From: Caldanaerovirga acetigignens
GTDB taxonomy: Bacteria; Bacillota; Thermosediminibacteria; Thermosediminibacterales; Thermosediminibacteraceae
Direction: 5' to 3'
Assembly: GCF_900142995.1 (NCBI RefSeq)
Contig: NZ_FRCR01000007.1
Coordinates: forward strand, 62,001-126,000
DNA length: 64,000 nucleotides
Below are positions 17,221 to 27,020 of this stretch, one piece after another. Positions within the stretch are counted from its first letter, which is position 1. Each line of letters opens with the position of its first letter. Both the position numbers and the translations under genes were made by a program. Below the pieces are notes generated by a model, which was not told where the DNA came from, did not search any database, and was given only the letters and a program-made list of their open reading frames with translations.

Positions 17221-20200
17221 TTATTCTAAAATATATTTGCTTTTCAGGCGCTGTCTTACCTTTTCCGGTATGAGGTCGCCAACTTTACCTTTTGCTACAC
17301 ATACGCTGGTGTCGGCGGCCCCGTAGTATACGAGGATTTCATCGTCTTCGCTCAAAACTTCCTTATCTTCGGCAGGCACCGCCCCGCACGTGAACACCAC
17401 ATTAGGCACCCAAGACTGGCCTTTTTCTCCGACCTCGTATTCGGTTTCCGGCGAAAGAATCGGGTTTGGCGAACGATACAGCACTCTTCCGGGATCGTTC
17501 AGGTCAACCAGTACGACTCCTAGCCTGTATACCATTTCATGGTCGACTCCGTGGTATATCAAAAGCCATCCGTACTTTGTTTTTAAAGGCTGCGCCCCTG
17601 CTCCTATTTTCAGGGAGTCCCACATCATTCCAGCGCGCGGTCCCATGATTATCTTATGGCCTTCGTGAGGCCAGGGAAACGTCAATTTGTCGGAATAGGC
17701 GACCCAGATGCTAGGTTCTATCCTGTGGTATATTACGTAATTCCCTTTGATTTTTTCCGGGAACAGTATGGCATCTTTATCCCACACGCCGGGAAATGCC
17801 AACCCTCTCCTTTTCCACCGATCGAAATTGCGTTTCAAAAAATCTTCCACTGAAATCGACGCAGCGGCTATCTGCGCCACAACCCCGTCGTAAGCCGTAT
17901 AAAGCATTACTATCTCGCCGTCTATAACGACCACACGAGGGTCTTCGCATCCCCTTAATTCCTCCCTGGTTTCCGGAACGAAAATAGGGTGTTTTAATCT
18001 TTCCAGGACGTTATACCCGTCAGTTATGGCAAGGCCTATCCTTGACACTTCGTCCTGACCAAAAGCTCTGTAAAGCAGGTAAACCTTATTATTTATCCTC
18101 AGGCTTGCAGCATTAAGCACGTATCTATTTTCCCACCAGTGTTCCTTTATGGGATTTAAAATCGGATTTTTTTCATACCTTTCAAGCTTACCTGCCGGCG
18201 GCCAATCTTCCAATTCCTGTACTACTACTTCTTCTTTAGGCGGCTTAATCCCTAAAAGCATGTCCAGCAGGTCCTGGTATTCCCTTCCAAGGCTTATCAG
18301 TTGGAAAACCTGATTCATTATCTCTTCGGGGTCATATCCCAACTCTCTGTATATTTCTTCCAACAAGTCATGGTTAAACCAATCTCTTTCAACGTGCAGC
18401 GAAAGCGGAGTCGGCACCCCCTCTCCGCCTTTGAAGCTGAAGCTGGCCCATGTCCAGGCAGAACACGGCAGAAAAGTCCCGTCCTCCAGAGTGAGCCCCA
18501 AACCGTAACCTTCGGCCATCTTTAAAAGGAACACTGCTTCCCTTTTCTTTCCTTCTCCTTCAATTTTTCTTGCAAATTCTTTAAGCCTTGCTACAAATTC
18601 CCTCTGATGCCAGTTTTCAAAGACACGGTGAGCAGAAAAAATTTCCCTCCCGTAATGTTTTGTTATTGAATTTACGAACTTTTGACCAACTTCTCTGCGC
18701 TCTTTAGTGTAAATTTCCCATATCTTGGAATAATGTTCGGCTTCGATTATGCTCTTGGCTATTCTCGTAAAATACCGGAGTTTCGGGTATTTGCCTCCCA
18801 TCCCCTTGCCCAGATTAACTACGGCTATCCTTGCCGTCAACCTGCTGTAGCGCGAAATGTCGGCCCAGTCATTCAAAACTGGTATCTTTTCCCTGCTGAG
18901 CACCAGGGGGAGCAATTCTACTTCTTCGAAGCTGTCAGGTCTCAGATTGTCCTGAAGCCACTCGTAAATATGAGCAAAGTATTCGGGCCGTTCGGTAAAC
19001 TGGGCCAAAGTTAATATATCTCTTACGTCCACGTTGTCCATCAGCTCGCGCATGTTGCGAAAGTTAAGCCTTACCAATAAATTCCTCGGAGGAAATTCAT
19101 AAAGGAGTTTCCTCAGCACATCCCACTTGACGCCAAGCACCTTTTTGTGGGGAAAGACCTCGAAAATTTTCTGACATACTTGTAATATACCTTCTTCAGT
19201 GGAGAGGTCTCCCGGAAAAATGCGGTTAACTACCCTTTCAAGTTCGCCCAGGAAATTTTCAAAGCATCCGATTATTGCTTTTGGGGTTTTCTCGGTTATT
19301 TCAAGGATATTCCTTATGTAATCTTCAAAAGCTCTGCTATATTTTCGCTGCAGCCTTTTGAATATTTCGTTGGGATATATTTCCTTGCCAAGATAACCTC
19401 TTAATTTTTTTGGGAGCACAATAGGGACTCCCGGCACGAATTCCAGATAGTCAAGAGGTGTAATCAACGGTTTTACTCCAGCGCGCCTTTTTTCAAAGAG
19501 GAGTCTAAAGTTGCGTCTTTCACTTAAAAAAGCTTTTTCCTGGTATTCTGCCAGGCTCTTTACTTTTGAGTCGATTATATCCCTTTCATCAGCTCCTATT
19601 TTTTTCAAAGCCGAATCTAGTTTTAGAACTTCATTCGCGTATCCCGCTACCATGCCGTCGTAAACGCCGGCAAGTGCATCTATGATGTCCTCTTTTAACA
19701 CTTCCCCATTCGTTGAAAAAGCAGTTAAAAATTCAAGGACGACTTTCGCCCAAATCTGAGCCGGAAACCTAAAGCTGCTCTTTTCTGAGGATGCGATTTT
19801 CTTTAAAACTTCACACGTGTCCTTCTCCAGCAGGGCTTCAAAGAGGCGCTCGTTGCGCTTAAAATTATTCTTGAAAGACTCTATATAAATATCTACGTTT
19901 AGCTCCTCAGAAAGCGCATCCTTTTTTACTTCATCCACTGCATAAAAAACATCCGGTTTTTTCACTACAAATTCATCCTGCCAAATTTCTTCGTCGCGCA
20001 ATATACATTCGAAAACGGTTCTCGACACCGCTTTGAAAACTATGTTGCGCTTTTGGTAAAGTGAGGGGGGAGATATTTTTCGGCCCAATTTTACTTCACA
20101 TATTTTTCTCCCCCACTTTATAGCTGTCATAACAAACCATGGAGTTATTCCATAACCGCCTAAGTGCTCAGAACACTGGTCGAATTCTTTGCATAGGTCT

Positions 20201-20778
20201 TCTACCAGGTCATGGGAAAATGCATATACTCCGCTCAAAGGGTCAGAAACGCTTACGCCGTAAAAAGCTATAAGGAGCGGGGACATAAAAAGCCTTCCCG
20301 TAGTTTCCTCAAAGGGACTTCTCACGAAGCTTGCAACAGCCATCTCGTACTCACCAGAAATGGGATTGTATAATCCCTCTATGCATTGTGGAGTAATTCC
20401 CTCTTTTTGTCCACTTTTCAGGTCGGCCTCAAGCAGGATTACGTCTGACTCCAGCATTCGGGCCGCTTCAAATATGACTCTCGTGCTAAAACCTTTGCCT
20501 TTCGCTTCGTCCGGCATTGTAAAGCAAAGGACCTCACGTCCTTCGCACGTTGCGATACTTTTCGCAATTTCCTTTCCCGCGGGGTCTCCTGCACATACAA
20601 TGAGCTTCTTATACCCCCCGGCAACCAGACTATTTCTTGCCGTTTCTAAAAGCTTCTTCAGGGTCTCCTCCTCGTTAAAGAAGGGTATACCGATTACTAC
20701 ATCTATTTTTTCATTCTTCATATTTTCTATAAGTTTCTTTACCTCTCTTGTTGTATCTTTAAGAAGCATTGATCCCAC
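17221..20778 (-). CDS. Giant fusion: GT2/GT81-like glycosyltransferase + unknown helical region + GH130 glycoside phosphorylase
   Basis: A 1185-residue protein. Residues about 25-290 form a GT-A glycosyltransferase: VVIGIPFFNEEETLKKLL, then LLEADLKSG in place of a canonical DxD, and DPLSGVYAFSHD, resembling glucosyl-3-phosphoglycerate/mannosylglycerate synthases. Residues ~290-840 are mostly helical with no family recognised. Residues ~850-1170 form a five-bladed GH130 domain with KNPILNP, LYRAFG, the catalytic GCEDPRVV (near residue 944) and GAGAQPLKT. GH130 enzymes are mannoside phosphorylases or mannosidases; beta-1,2-mannoside phosphorylases are known from Thermoanaerobacter. A single chain that both makes and phosphorolyses a mannoside is an attractive reading, but substrate is unproven. 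GTG start with AGGAGGTAAAAAT. Downstream partner of the next two genes. Confidence 0.82.
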   Translation of the reverse strand: MGSMLLKDTTREVKKLIENMKNEKIDVVIGIPFFNEEETLKKLLETARNSLVAGGYKKLIVCAGDPAGKEIAKSIATCEGREVLCFTMPDEAKGKGFSTRVIFEAARMLESDVILLEADLKSGQKEGITPQCIEGLYNPISGEYEMAVASFVRSPFEETTGRLFMSPLLIAFYGVSVSDPLSGVYAFSHDLVEDLCKEFDQCSEHLGGYGITPWFVMTAIKWGRKICEVKLGRKISPPSLYQKRNIVFKAVSRTVFECILRDEEIWQDEFVVKKPDVFYAVDEVKKDALSEELNVDIYIESFKNNFKRNERLFEALLEKDTCEVLKKIASSEKSSFRFPAQIWAKVVLEFLTAFSTNGEVLKEDIIDALAGVYDGMVAGYANEVLKLDSALKKIGADERDIIDSKVKSLAEYQEKAFLSERRNFRLLFEKRRAGVKPLITPLDYLEFVPGVPIVLPKKLRGYLGKEIYPNEIFKRLQRKYSRAFEDYIRNILEITEKTPKAIIGCFENFLGELERVVNRIFPGDLSTEEGILQVCQKIFEVFPHKKVLGVKWDVLRKLLYEFPPRNLLVRLNFRNMRELMDNVDVRDILTLAQFTERPEYFAHIYEWLQDNLRPDSFEEVELLPLVLSREKIPVLNDWADISRYSRLTARIAVVNLGKGMGGKYPKLRYFTRIAKSIIEAEHYSKIWEIYTKERREVGQKFVNSITKHYGREIFSAHRVFENWHQREFVARLKEFARKIEGEGKKREAVFLLKMAEGYGLGLTLEDGTFLPCSAWTWASFSFKGGEGVPTPLSLHVERDWFNHDLLEEIYRELGYDPEEIMNQVFQLISLGREYQDLLDMLLGIKPPKEEVVVQELEDWPPAGKLERYEKNPILNPIKEHWWENRYVLNAASLRINNKVYLLYRAFGQDEVSRIGLAITDGYNVLERLKHPIFVPETREELRGCEDPRVVVIDGEIVMLYTAYDGVVAQIAAASISVEDFLKRNFDRWKRRGLAFPGVWDKDAILFPEKIKGNYVIYHRIEPSIWVAYSDKLTFPWPHEGHKIIMGPRAGMMWDSLKIGAGAQPLKTKYGWLLIYHGVDHEMVYRLGVVLVDLNDPGRVLYRSPNPILSPETEYEVGEKGQSWVPNVVFTCGAVPAEDKEVLSEDDEILVYYGAADTSVCVAKGKVGDLIPEKVRQRLKSKYILE

Positions 20779-20789
20779 ATTTTTACCTC

Positions 20790-21815
20790 CTATACCGCCG
20801 GCACAGATACCCTTTCACCATTATTCTCTATTTGTTCCAATATCTGGTGAGCTAGGAGGAAAGTAACTATCGCCTCCGCCCCCTGGTTTTGGTTGACGCC
20901 ATCGGGTGTCAGGGCATCATGACAGCCTTCGGTATCTTTATTTATGAGGGGAATTTCATTAATATTTTCACCCCAGTACCAGTTATAAGCCGTCTTTGCC
21001 TTCAGAAAATATTCCCTTTCTCCCGTCGCAATGAATGCCTGGAGGCACGCCAATATTACGGAGGCAGCATCTACCGGCTGCTGGTCATAAAGCGGCATAT
21101 TGCTTTCTTTCTTCCACCATCCCCTATTGCCTACTATGTTCAGATAACCTCTTCTAAATAGGGCATCTGTCAGAAATCCAAGGGTGTTTCTAGCCACTTC
21201 CAATACTTTCTTATCGCCGCTTATGGCATAGTAAGAAAATAAAGAATGAGGCAGCAGAGCATTGCAATACGTCAGTTTATCTTCAAACCAACGCCATTTT
21301 CCAGTCGTATTTTCTTCATATAACTTTACTAGCTTGTAGGCCATCTTTTTTGCAGCGGGATATAATTTCTTATATGCATTGAAGTTGTTTATAAGATTGA
21401 CTATACCCAGGAGAACGTAAGCTATGGCTCTAGGGGCTTCCAAATGCAGAGCTTTTTCTAAACTTTTTTTGACCATTTTTAAGCTTATCTCTTTTACGCA
21501 ACTCATGTCGCTCGATGCGGAAAAGCTTGCAGCCATAAAAGCGCGTCCTATACAATCTTCTGAATTAAGTACTGGCACAAATCGGTCTTCCAGTTTCAGG
21601 TTGTTCCACAAGCCGTTTTCCTCTTGGGCCTGTTCCAGGAAGCTAATATATATCCGCGCAAGCTTCTCTCGCATATCATCTTTCATGTCCACAGTCACAA
21701 GTAGTGCTCTCGCGTTGTCGTCCACCGTATAACCGCTGGATTTCTGCGGCGTAGATTCCTTGGCAAACTGGATTATTCCCGTGGAGTCAGTCATCCTCGC
21801 AAGGTGCTTATACAT
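20790..21815 (-). CDS. Alpha/alpha-barrel protein associated with glycosyltransferases
   Basis: A 341-residue helical protein with repeated hairpins, GYTVDDNARALL near the N-terminus, NSEDCIGRAF, and DQQPVDAASVI, features of six-hairpin glycosidase-like proteins that commonly sit next to GT4 and GH130 genes. No signal peptide, so cytoplasmic. The DDNAR block and the DQQPVDA block could supply acidic catalytic residues. It starts downstream of the GT4 gene by 68 bases and ends 11 bases before the fusion gene, making a three-gene operon. Glycosidase or phosphorylase activity is inference. Confidence 0.7.
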   Translation of the reverse strand: MYKHLARMTDSTGIIQFAKESTPQKSSGYTVDDNARALLVTVDMKDDMREKLARIYISFLEQAQEENGLWNNLKLEDRFVPVLNSEDCIGRAFMAASFSASSDMSCVKEISLKMVKKSLEKALHLEAPRAIAYVLLGIVNLINNFNAYKKLYPAAKKMAYKLVKLYEENTTGKWRWFEDKLTYCNALLPHSLFSYYAISGDKKVLEVARNTLGFLTDALFRRGYLNIVGNRGWWKKESNMPLYDQQPVDAASVILACLQAFIATGEREYFLKAKTAYNWYWGENINEIPLINKDTEGCHDALTPDGVNQNQGAEAIVTFLLAHQILEQIENNGERVSVPAV

Positions 21816-21883
21816 TTTTTATCGCCCTCCTAATGAAGTTGGGCGAGGAGCCCAATTTATCACAACCGGCAGCCGATTCATCC

Positions 21884-23050
21884 TTACCCTTTCAAGGGTA
21901 TGACTTTCCCCTGGCGATTCTGTAATATCTCTTCTATGATCTCCACGTAGCTTTTCGCAACTTGGGGCCATGTCATGGTCTTTCCCAGTTTGCCAGCTTT
22001 CCTTTCCAGCTGACTCTTCAAAACAGGGTCTTTTAGGATCTGATCTATTAGGGCAGCCAGCTCTTCTGGATCGGCCTGTGACGCGACAAGCCCTCTTCCG
22101 TTTGCTAACATCTCGAGTGAATAGTCATAAGAGGTGGAAACGATTGCCCTCCCACAACCTATCGCATACGACAGCGTGCCACTCACTGCCTGATGCCTGC
22201 CAGGATACGGGGTAAGGTAAACATCGGTCATGTAAAGGTAATCTCCTATCTCTTCGATGGTAAGGAATTTATTGACAAAACGGACATTATCGTGGAGTTT
22301 CAAATCCTCCACCAGCTTTTCTAGAGATTCACGGTAAATCTCGCCTTCTCGCTTTCTTAGTTTGGGATGGGTTTCACCCACGATAAAATACAATATATCC
22401 GGATATTTCTCTTTTAACATAGCTATGGCTTTAATCCCTATTTCGATGCCTTTTCCTGGCCCTATAAATCCAAAAGTAGTAACCACAGGCCTGCCTGAAA
22501 CGCCGTAGGCTTCTTTCAGCCTTTCCCTCGGCTTTTCCCTGAAAACAGGCACTCCATGCGGTACCACGTATATTTTATTGAGGGGTATTTTATAAACTTC
22601 GTGCAAGAGTTCAGCAGAACGCCTAGTCATGCAAATTACTGCCGATGCGCTTTGTCCCAATTTTATAAGTATGCCCTTTTGACTAATCGTAGGCTGGGAA
22701 AGAACAGTATGAGTATTTAAGATGAAAGGTTTTTTCAGGTGGGCTACAAAATCTAGAACGTAATTGCCATCGCAACCTCCAAATATCCCGTATTCATGCT
22801 CCAAAAGTACAAGATCCGTATAACTAGAATTGATATATTCTGCTGAGGCTGCAAAATCCTCTTTGCTTTCCTCATGAAGCTCAACCACTACTTCGGGAGG
22901 ATAAGAATAAGAAGAGCCGTTGTCGGTGATGGCCAGTATTTTTACGTTTTGACCCCATAATGCGAGGTTATCCCTCAAGTCTTTAGCAAATGATGCTATA
23001 CCGCATTCTCTTGGCGGATAGGTGGATAATATAGCCAGATTCATAGACAT
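21884..23050 (-). CDS. GT4-family glycosyltransferase
   Basis: A 388-residue GT-B enzyme. N-terminal fold with STYPPRECGIASFAKDL; C-terminal nucleotide-sugar domain with TFGFIGPGKGIEIGIKA, FIVGETHP and the E-x7-E region around PGRHQAVSGTLSYAIGCGRAIVST. Proteins with this N-terminus next to the alpha/alpha-barrel and GH130 proteins appear to form a mannoside-type synthesis/turnover cluster. Substrate unknown. First gene of the operon. The upstream promoter is not clear; an AT-rich TATAAT lies near 23113-23118 on the minus strand without a convincing -35. Confidence 0.85.
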   Translation of the reverse strand: MSMNLAILSTYPPRECGIASFAKDLRDNLALWGQNVKILAITDNGSSYSYPPEVVVELHEESKEDFAASAEYINSSYTDLVLLEHEYGIFGGCDGNYVLDFVAHLKKPFILNTHTVLSQPTISQKGILIKLGQSASAVICMTRRSAELLHEVYKIPLNKIYVVPHGVPVFREKPRERLKEAYGVSGRPVVTTFGFIGPGKGIEIGIKAIAMLKEKYPDILYFIVGETHPKLRKREGEIYRESLEKLVEDLKLHDNVRFVNKFLTIEEIGDYLYMTDVYLTPYPGRHQAVSGTLSYAIGCGRAIVSTSYDYSLEMLANGRGLVASQADPEELAALIDQILKDPVLKSQLERKAGKLGKTMTWPQVAKSYVEIIEEILQNRQGKVIPLKG

Positions 23051-23242
23051 CCCCCACTTTTATATAAAATTTTAAATGTACTTTCAATCTTCGTTTCCTA
23101 AAATGCATACATTTTTATTATATATTTAAACAAGCTATATTATCCCACTTGCGGCCTATAGCACCATTGCCGGAAAATTTCAAGACAGAAGGCATCTTAG
23201 ATGAGATTTCATATATGAGAAAAACACCGGAAAGAAAATTAA

Positions 23243-23271
23243 AACTCTGATAAAGAGTCTATCAGAGCTTT
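23243..23271 (-). terminator. Terminator after the ABC-2 exporter operon; gap 23051-23366
   Basis: Perfect 8-bp stem CTCTGATA/TATCAGAG with a 7-base loop. Minus strand continues TTTTAATTTTC. The surrounding 315-base gap is AT-rich and contains no ORF with a ribosome site; it should also hold the promoter of the GT4 operon. Confidence 0.65.
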
Positions 23272-23366
23272 TCTGACATGAAACACGATGCGGTTCTTAT
23301 AATAAAAAATATACAATATTCTGCAGTTTGTCAAGGGCTTGGAGGATTTTGGGTCCCTTGAATGCT

Positions 23367-24368
23367 TCATTCGCCTTTATACGATAATTTAGGTATTCGT
23401 CTAATTATAGATAATATGAAAATACTTAACCCAACAACCCATGCATTGTAAATGATTATTTGCCTCCAAGAAATATTTCCTATAAAAATACCATAAAACC
23501 CTTTGAAAGACCAGTAGGTGGGAATCCAGTAAAGGAAAATTTGTTTACTTTCGGGAAGCATTAAAGCACCTACTACTGAGCCTGATAAAATTATGCCGAG
23601 CACCTTTAAATTTGCAATCCCCGCAATCTGATTTCCGCTTAAAGAACCCACTAAAAAGCCCACTAAAACGGCTATTATAGTTCCACATAAAGTCATTACA
23701 AAAAGCTTCCCTAAATCTATATTTTTTATCCCAAGGAGCCAGATAAGAATATACCCCAAAATAAGCGGGAGTAATATACCTGTCAAACTCTTACCGATAA
23801 TGTACTCATATCCTCTCATCGGAGTAACGGACAAAGCACTTAAAGTCTGGGATTCTTTTTCTTCAATTATATTAAAACCTATTACCGCTCCGCATAATGT
23901 GAAAAGCATTATAAAGAGCGAGGCTGCTTCAACTACCGCAACAAGAGAATTCTTTCTTCCCAAATCCTTTACAACGAAATTTACCCCAATATCTTTAGGA
24001 TAAAGGATATCCTTCATTATCATTTGAGAAAGCTCTTTTGTGTCCCCAGATTCATTCCCTTCCAAAATTATTCTGTAATCATTCCCGACCTTAATTATTC
24101 CCGCAACATCATCTGGACCCCAGATCCTTTTTTCAACGCCTTCTTTATCTTCAAAAACTTCCACAGTGCCGTATTTTCTCAATTCTTCAATCACTTTTCC
24201 TTCGACATTCTTATATACCGCAAACTGCAGCGCTGCAGCATCAGCTCCGGTTATAAAAAACCTTAATACCAAAGCTAAAATAACGGGTGCTACTGTCATG
24301 TACAAAAGCAGCGAATCCCTCAAACTGCCTGATAAATCCCTTTTAAATATATTTAAAATCCTTCGCAT
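23367..24368 (-). CDS. ABC-2 type exporter permease
   Basis: A 333-residue ABC-2 permease: one N-terminal membrane helix (LLLYMTVAPVILALVLRFFI), an extracytoplasmic domain (~45-150) and five to six C-terminal helices. It pairs with the next permease and the ATPase upstream as a heterodimeric efflux pump. Last gene of the TetR-controlled operon; 18 bases after the other permease. Substrate unknown. Confidence 0.88.
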   Translation of the reverse strand: MRRILNIFKRDLSGSLRDSLLLYMTVAPVILALVLRFFITGADAAALQFAVYKNVEGKVIEELRKYGTVEVFEDKEGVEKRIWGPDDVAGIIKVGNDYRIILEGNESGDTKELSQMIMKDILYPKDIGVNFVVKDLGRKNSLVAVVEAASLFIMLFTLCGAVIGFNIIEEKESQTLSALSVTPMRGYEYIIGKSLTGILLPLILGYILIWLLGIKNIDLGKLFVMTLCGTIIAVLVGFLVGSLSGNQIAGIANLKVLGIILSGSVVGALMLPESKQIFLYWIPTYWSFKGFYGIFIGNISWRQIIIYNAWVVGLSIFILSIIRRIPKLSYKGE

Positions 24369-24386
24369 TTTTCCACCTCCTAATTC

Positions 24387-25439
24387 CTATAGCAAGTATT
24401 TTCTATAAAGTTTCGCGGTAAGAATAAAACCTATAATATTGAAAATAACCAAACCCATAATCCCCGTCCACAAAATACCAGAATTCCCCGTTGGGAAAAT
24501 AATTTCTCTTGCGGTAAAGAGCAAATAATAGGTAGGAATAACCTTTACCAAATTAGGAGCAAAATTTGGATAAAAATATGAAAGGAAAGGCAGGGAAAAT
24601 AGCACGCTTATCGCGATTATCCATACACTTGCTTGAGAAATGTTATCAAAAGAGCTCGCCAAAATCAGTCCCAGCAAAGCTGCCGCAATACTCCCCAGGA
24701 TTAAATAAATTATTAACCACAAATAATTTACTTTATAGCCCATCGTGAGAAATGTTAGGATTAAACAAGAAATAATCCCAAGGATAACCATTAAAATTAC
24801 TTTAGAAAAAAGGTATTCGGTAATTTTTGCCGGTGCGACAAAAAGAGCCTTAATGGTCCCCTCCTCTTTTTCCATAAAAATCAAGGCGGCTATAAGGAAA
24901 TATCCTAGCAGAATAGATTCCATTACTATAAAAGCCGGAATCATCATTTTATTAAAGGGTATTTCTTCTACGATACTGTATTTATTCAAAGGTAGTGTCA
25001 ATAATTCAGGCATAGTTATATTCATATTTTTCAATATTTCTTGTTTAAAAGACAATAGTAATACGTTTCTTATTTTCTGATTTTCGTACCCCTGAAAGAT
25101 AAACTCTATTTCAGGCTTCTTCGAAGAATTTTTTATTATCATACCTATGCTGTTAAAATCCCTGTTCATTTTTTCTTCCAATTCTTTTATTGAATTTACC
25201 TCAAATATTTTGTTGTTTTCAAGCTTAGCCTTTTCTATTACACGACTGACGGCTTCATTAGAACTGCTTTTATCTTCTATATAGTAAAAAACCTTGGGTT
25301 CTATATTTATTTCCTCCGGAAATACGTAGTTGGTTAATAGCGCAAAAAGCAATGCCGTAGCCCCAACGATCAAAAAAAAGAAATTCCTGTAGGCAATTAT
25401 CAAATCCTTTTTAAGCAGGGAAAATAATCTTTTAAACAC
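24387..25439 (-). CDS. ABC-2 type exporter permease
   Basis: A 350-residue paralogous permease with the same plan: N-terminal helix (FFFLIVGATALLFALLTNYVF), large external loop (~45-170), C-terminal helices, and EKEEGTIKALFVAPAKITEYLFSK, a cytoplasmic segment typical of ABC-2/NatB-type exporters. It starts one base after the ATPase stop with GTG. Together the two permeases form the membrane half of a likely drug or lipid exporter. Confidence 0.88.
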   Translation of the reverse strand: MFKRLFSLLKKDLIIAYRNFFFLIVGATALLFALLTNYVFPEEINIEPKVFYYIEDKSSSNEAVSRVIEKAKLENNKIFEVNSIKELEEKMNRDFNSIGMIIKNSSKKPEIEFIFQGYENQKIRNVLLLSFKQEILKNMNITMPELLTLPLNKYSIVEEIPFNKMMIPAFIVMESILLGYFLIAALIFMEKEEGTIKALFVAPAKITEYLFSKVILMVILGIISCLILTFLTMGYKVNYLWLIIYLILGSIAAALLGLILASSFDNISQASVWIIAISVLFSLPFLSYFYPNFAPNLVKVIPTYYLLFTAREIIFPTGNSGILWTGIMGLVIFNIIGFILTAKLYRKYLL

Positions 25440-25440
25440 C

Positions 25441-26295
25441 TCAACTCAACCCCCTACCCGTCACCTTAATAAAGATCTCTTCAAGGGTTGCTTCCTGAGA
25501 ATGAACCGTCTCGATATCTTTTTCCTTAATTAAATAATTCAATCTCTCCTTGTCTTCATCGCTTTCCATTGACAGCAATTCCCTTTTTAAAACTCCCTCT
25601 TCCTTATATTCTACCCTTACCATGTTTTTTCCGTATTTCAATTTTAAGTTTCGAGGAGCATCTATAAGGACTATTTTCCCGTTATTAATAAAAGCAACTC
25701 TATCGCACAGTTCATCCGCAATATACATATTGTGGGTTGTTAAAAAAACGGTTACCCCTTCCTTTTTCTTTTGCCATATTATTTCTTTTATAATACTCGC
25801 CGTATTTGGGTCTAAACCTGAGGTTGGCTCATCCAAAAACCACATTTTGGGGTTATTTATCATAGACCTCGCGAAAACCAGCCTCTGCATCATGCCTTTT
25901 GAATATTCTCCGGTTCTCTTTTTTGCGTCTTTTTCTAATCCTACCATTCTTAAAAGTTTAATGGGTTCTTCGGTCGGCACGGTGAACATCCTTCTGTAAA
26001 ATTCCAGGTTTTCTAAACCCGTCAACTTTTTATAAACATTGTGCTGTTCGAAGCATACCCCTATAATATTGAAAAATTTCTCGGTAGGTTTTTTAATGTT
26101 TATACCTGCAATGCTTGCTTCACCCTTTTGTAAAGGAAGAAGCCCGGTTAAAATTTTTTGCGTTGTAGATTTCCCTGCCCCGCTGGGCCCTAAAAATCCG
26201 AAAATCTCCCCCTTTTCAATTTCAAAATTTAAATCAAAAATCGCATAATGTTCGTCATTAGTATATGAAAAATAAAGATTTTTTACGGAAAGCAT
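25441..26295 (-). CDS. ABC exporter ATP-binding protein
   Basis: A 284-residue ATPase: Walker A GPSGAGKST, Q-loop CFEQHNVY, signature EYSKGMMQR (variant of LSGGQ), Walker B MWFLDEPTSGLD, switch His TTHNMYI. The frame is open to 26385, but ATG 26295 has AAAGGAAAGGGG upstream and begins the domain properly (MLSVKNLYFSY). It starts one base downstream of the TetR stop, so regulator and transporter are cotranscribed. Confidence 0.92.
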   Translation of the reverse strand: MLSVKNLYFSYTNDEHYAIFDLNFEIEKGEIFGFLGPSGAGKSTTQKILTGLLPLQKGEASIAGINIKKPTEKFFNIIGVCFEQHNVYKKLTGLENLEFYRRMFTVPTEEPIKLLRMVGLEKDAKKRTGEYSKGMMQRLVFARSMINNPKMWFLDEPTSGLDPNTASIIKEIIWQKKKEGVTVFLTTHNMYIADELCDRVAFINNGKIVLIDAPRNLKLKYGKNMVRVEYKEEGVLKRELLSMESDEDKERLNYLIKEKDIETVHSQEATLEEIFIKVTGRGLS

Positions 26296-26296
26296 T

Positions 26297-26929
26297 TTAA
26301 TTCCCCTTTCCTTTTGCTTTAATGCCATTTTCAATAATATAAAGCATCTTATCCACCAGGTTGTATATACCCATGAGGTCTTCACCTTCTCTCGTCTTTA
26401 GATAATACTCCGAAATATCAATGCTTAAAGAAGTAATAAGCATGGACACCAGATCCACATCAATGGCAGGATCTACCTCTCCTCTTTCAATTCCCTTCAT
26501 CAAAAGGTATCTGAAAAAATCCCCGCTTTTTTTTCTCGAATCTTCCATTATTTCGTCAAATAACTCCCTATCCTTTTCTTTTAAAAATCTGGCCCCGATA
26601 GAAAAAATCCTGGGATTATCTTTTGCATACTTTATTCCAGCAATATAAAGCTCGCGTATGAGCTGAAAAATATTAAGCTTTTCAAAATCCTTCATAATAT
26701 GCTGCATATACACCATCTTTTTTTGAGCACATATTTCAATAATGAATTTATACAGGTCTTTCTTATCCTCAAAATACTGATAAAAGCTCCCTTTAGCTAT
26801 GCCCGCTTTCTCTACTATCCTGTTAACGCTCGCCTGTTTATAAGGATGCTTTGAAAATTCATCAATAGCCGCTTCTATAATTTTGTTTTTTTTATCCTCA
26901 GGCAGATTAAAAAAAGTTGACTTTGGCAT
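26297..26929 (-). CDS. TetR-family repressor of the ABC exporter operon
   Basis: A 210-residue TetR regulator: helix-turn-helix in residues ~8-55 (IIEAAIDEFSKHPYKQASV, then IAKGSFYQYFEDKKDLY) and a helical ligand-binding C-terminal domain. It heads the operon and lies just downstream of three matching palindromes and a perfect promoter, so autoregulation and control of the exporter are very likely. The inducer is probably a compound exported by the pump. ATG 26929 with AAAGGAGGT. Confidence 0.93.
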   Translation of the reverse strand: MPKSTFFNLPEDKKNKIIEAAIDEFSKHPYKQASVNRIVEKAGIAKGSFYQYFEDKKDLYKFIIEICAQKKMVYMQHIMKDFEKLNIFQLIRELYIAGIKYAKDNPRIFSIGARFLKEKDRELFDEIMEDSRKKSGDFFRYLLMKGIERGEVDPAIDVDLVSMLITSLSIDISEYYLKTREGEDLMGIYNLVDKMLYIIENGIKAKGKGN

Positions 26930-26952
26930 TTAATACCTCCTTTAATCATTTT

Positions 26953-27020
26953 TATGACCAGATGGTCATAATATGTTTAAAAAAATATGACTAAAAAGTC
27001 ATAATGACCTCTTGGTCATA
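26953..27020. promoter_or_regulatory. Three palindromic TetR operators
   Basis: Three 18-bp dyads: TATGACCAGATGGTCATA (26953-26970), TATGACTAAAAAGTCATA (26986-27003) and AATGACCTCTTGGTCATA (27003-27020). All share ATGAC-N6-GTCAT. Sites two and three abut, sharing base 27003, with centres 17 bases apart; site one is 33 bases from site two. The third overlaps the -10 box and start region, the other two lie in the 5' leader: a typical repressor layout. Confidence 0.9.

Noticed and set aside
20360-20866. Several long open frames opposite real genes (for example 168 aa here, 283 aa at 14908-15759, 277 aa at 14871-15704).
   Set aside because: They lie antisense to well-recognised proteins, have no ribosome site and show composition expected from the complementary strand of GC-biased codons.
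26953-27020. Three spaced palindromes considered as a short CRISPR-like array.
   Set aside because: The units are 18-bp dyads with 17 and 33 bp spacing directly at a TetR promoter; no spacers and no cas genes.
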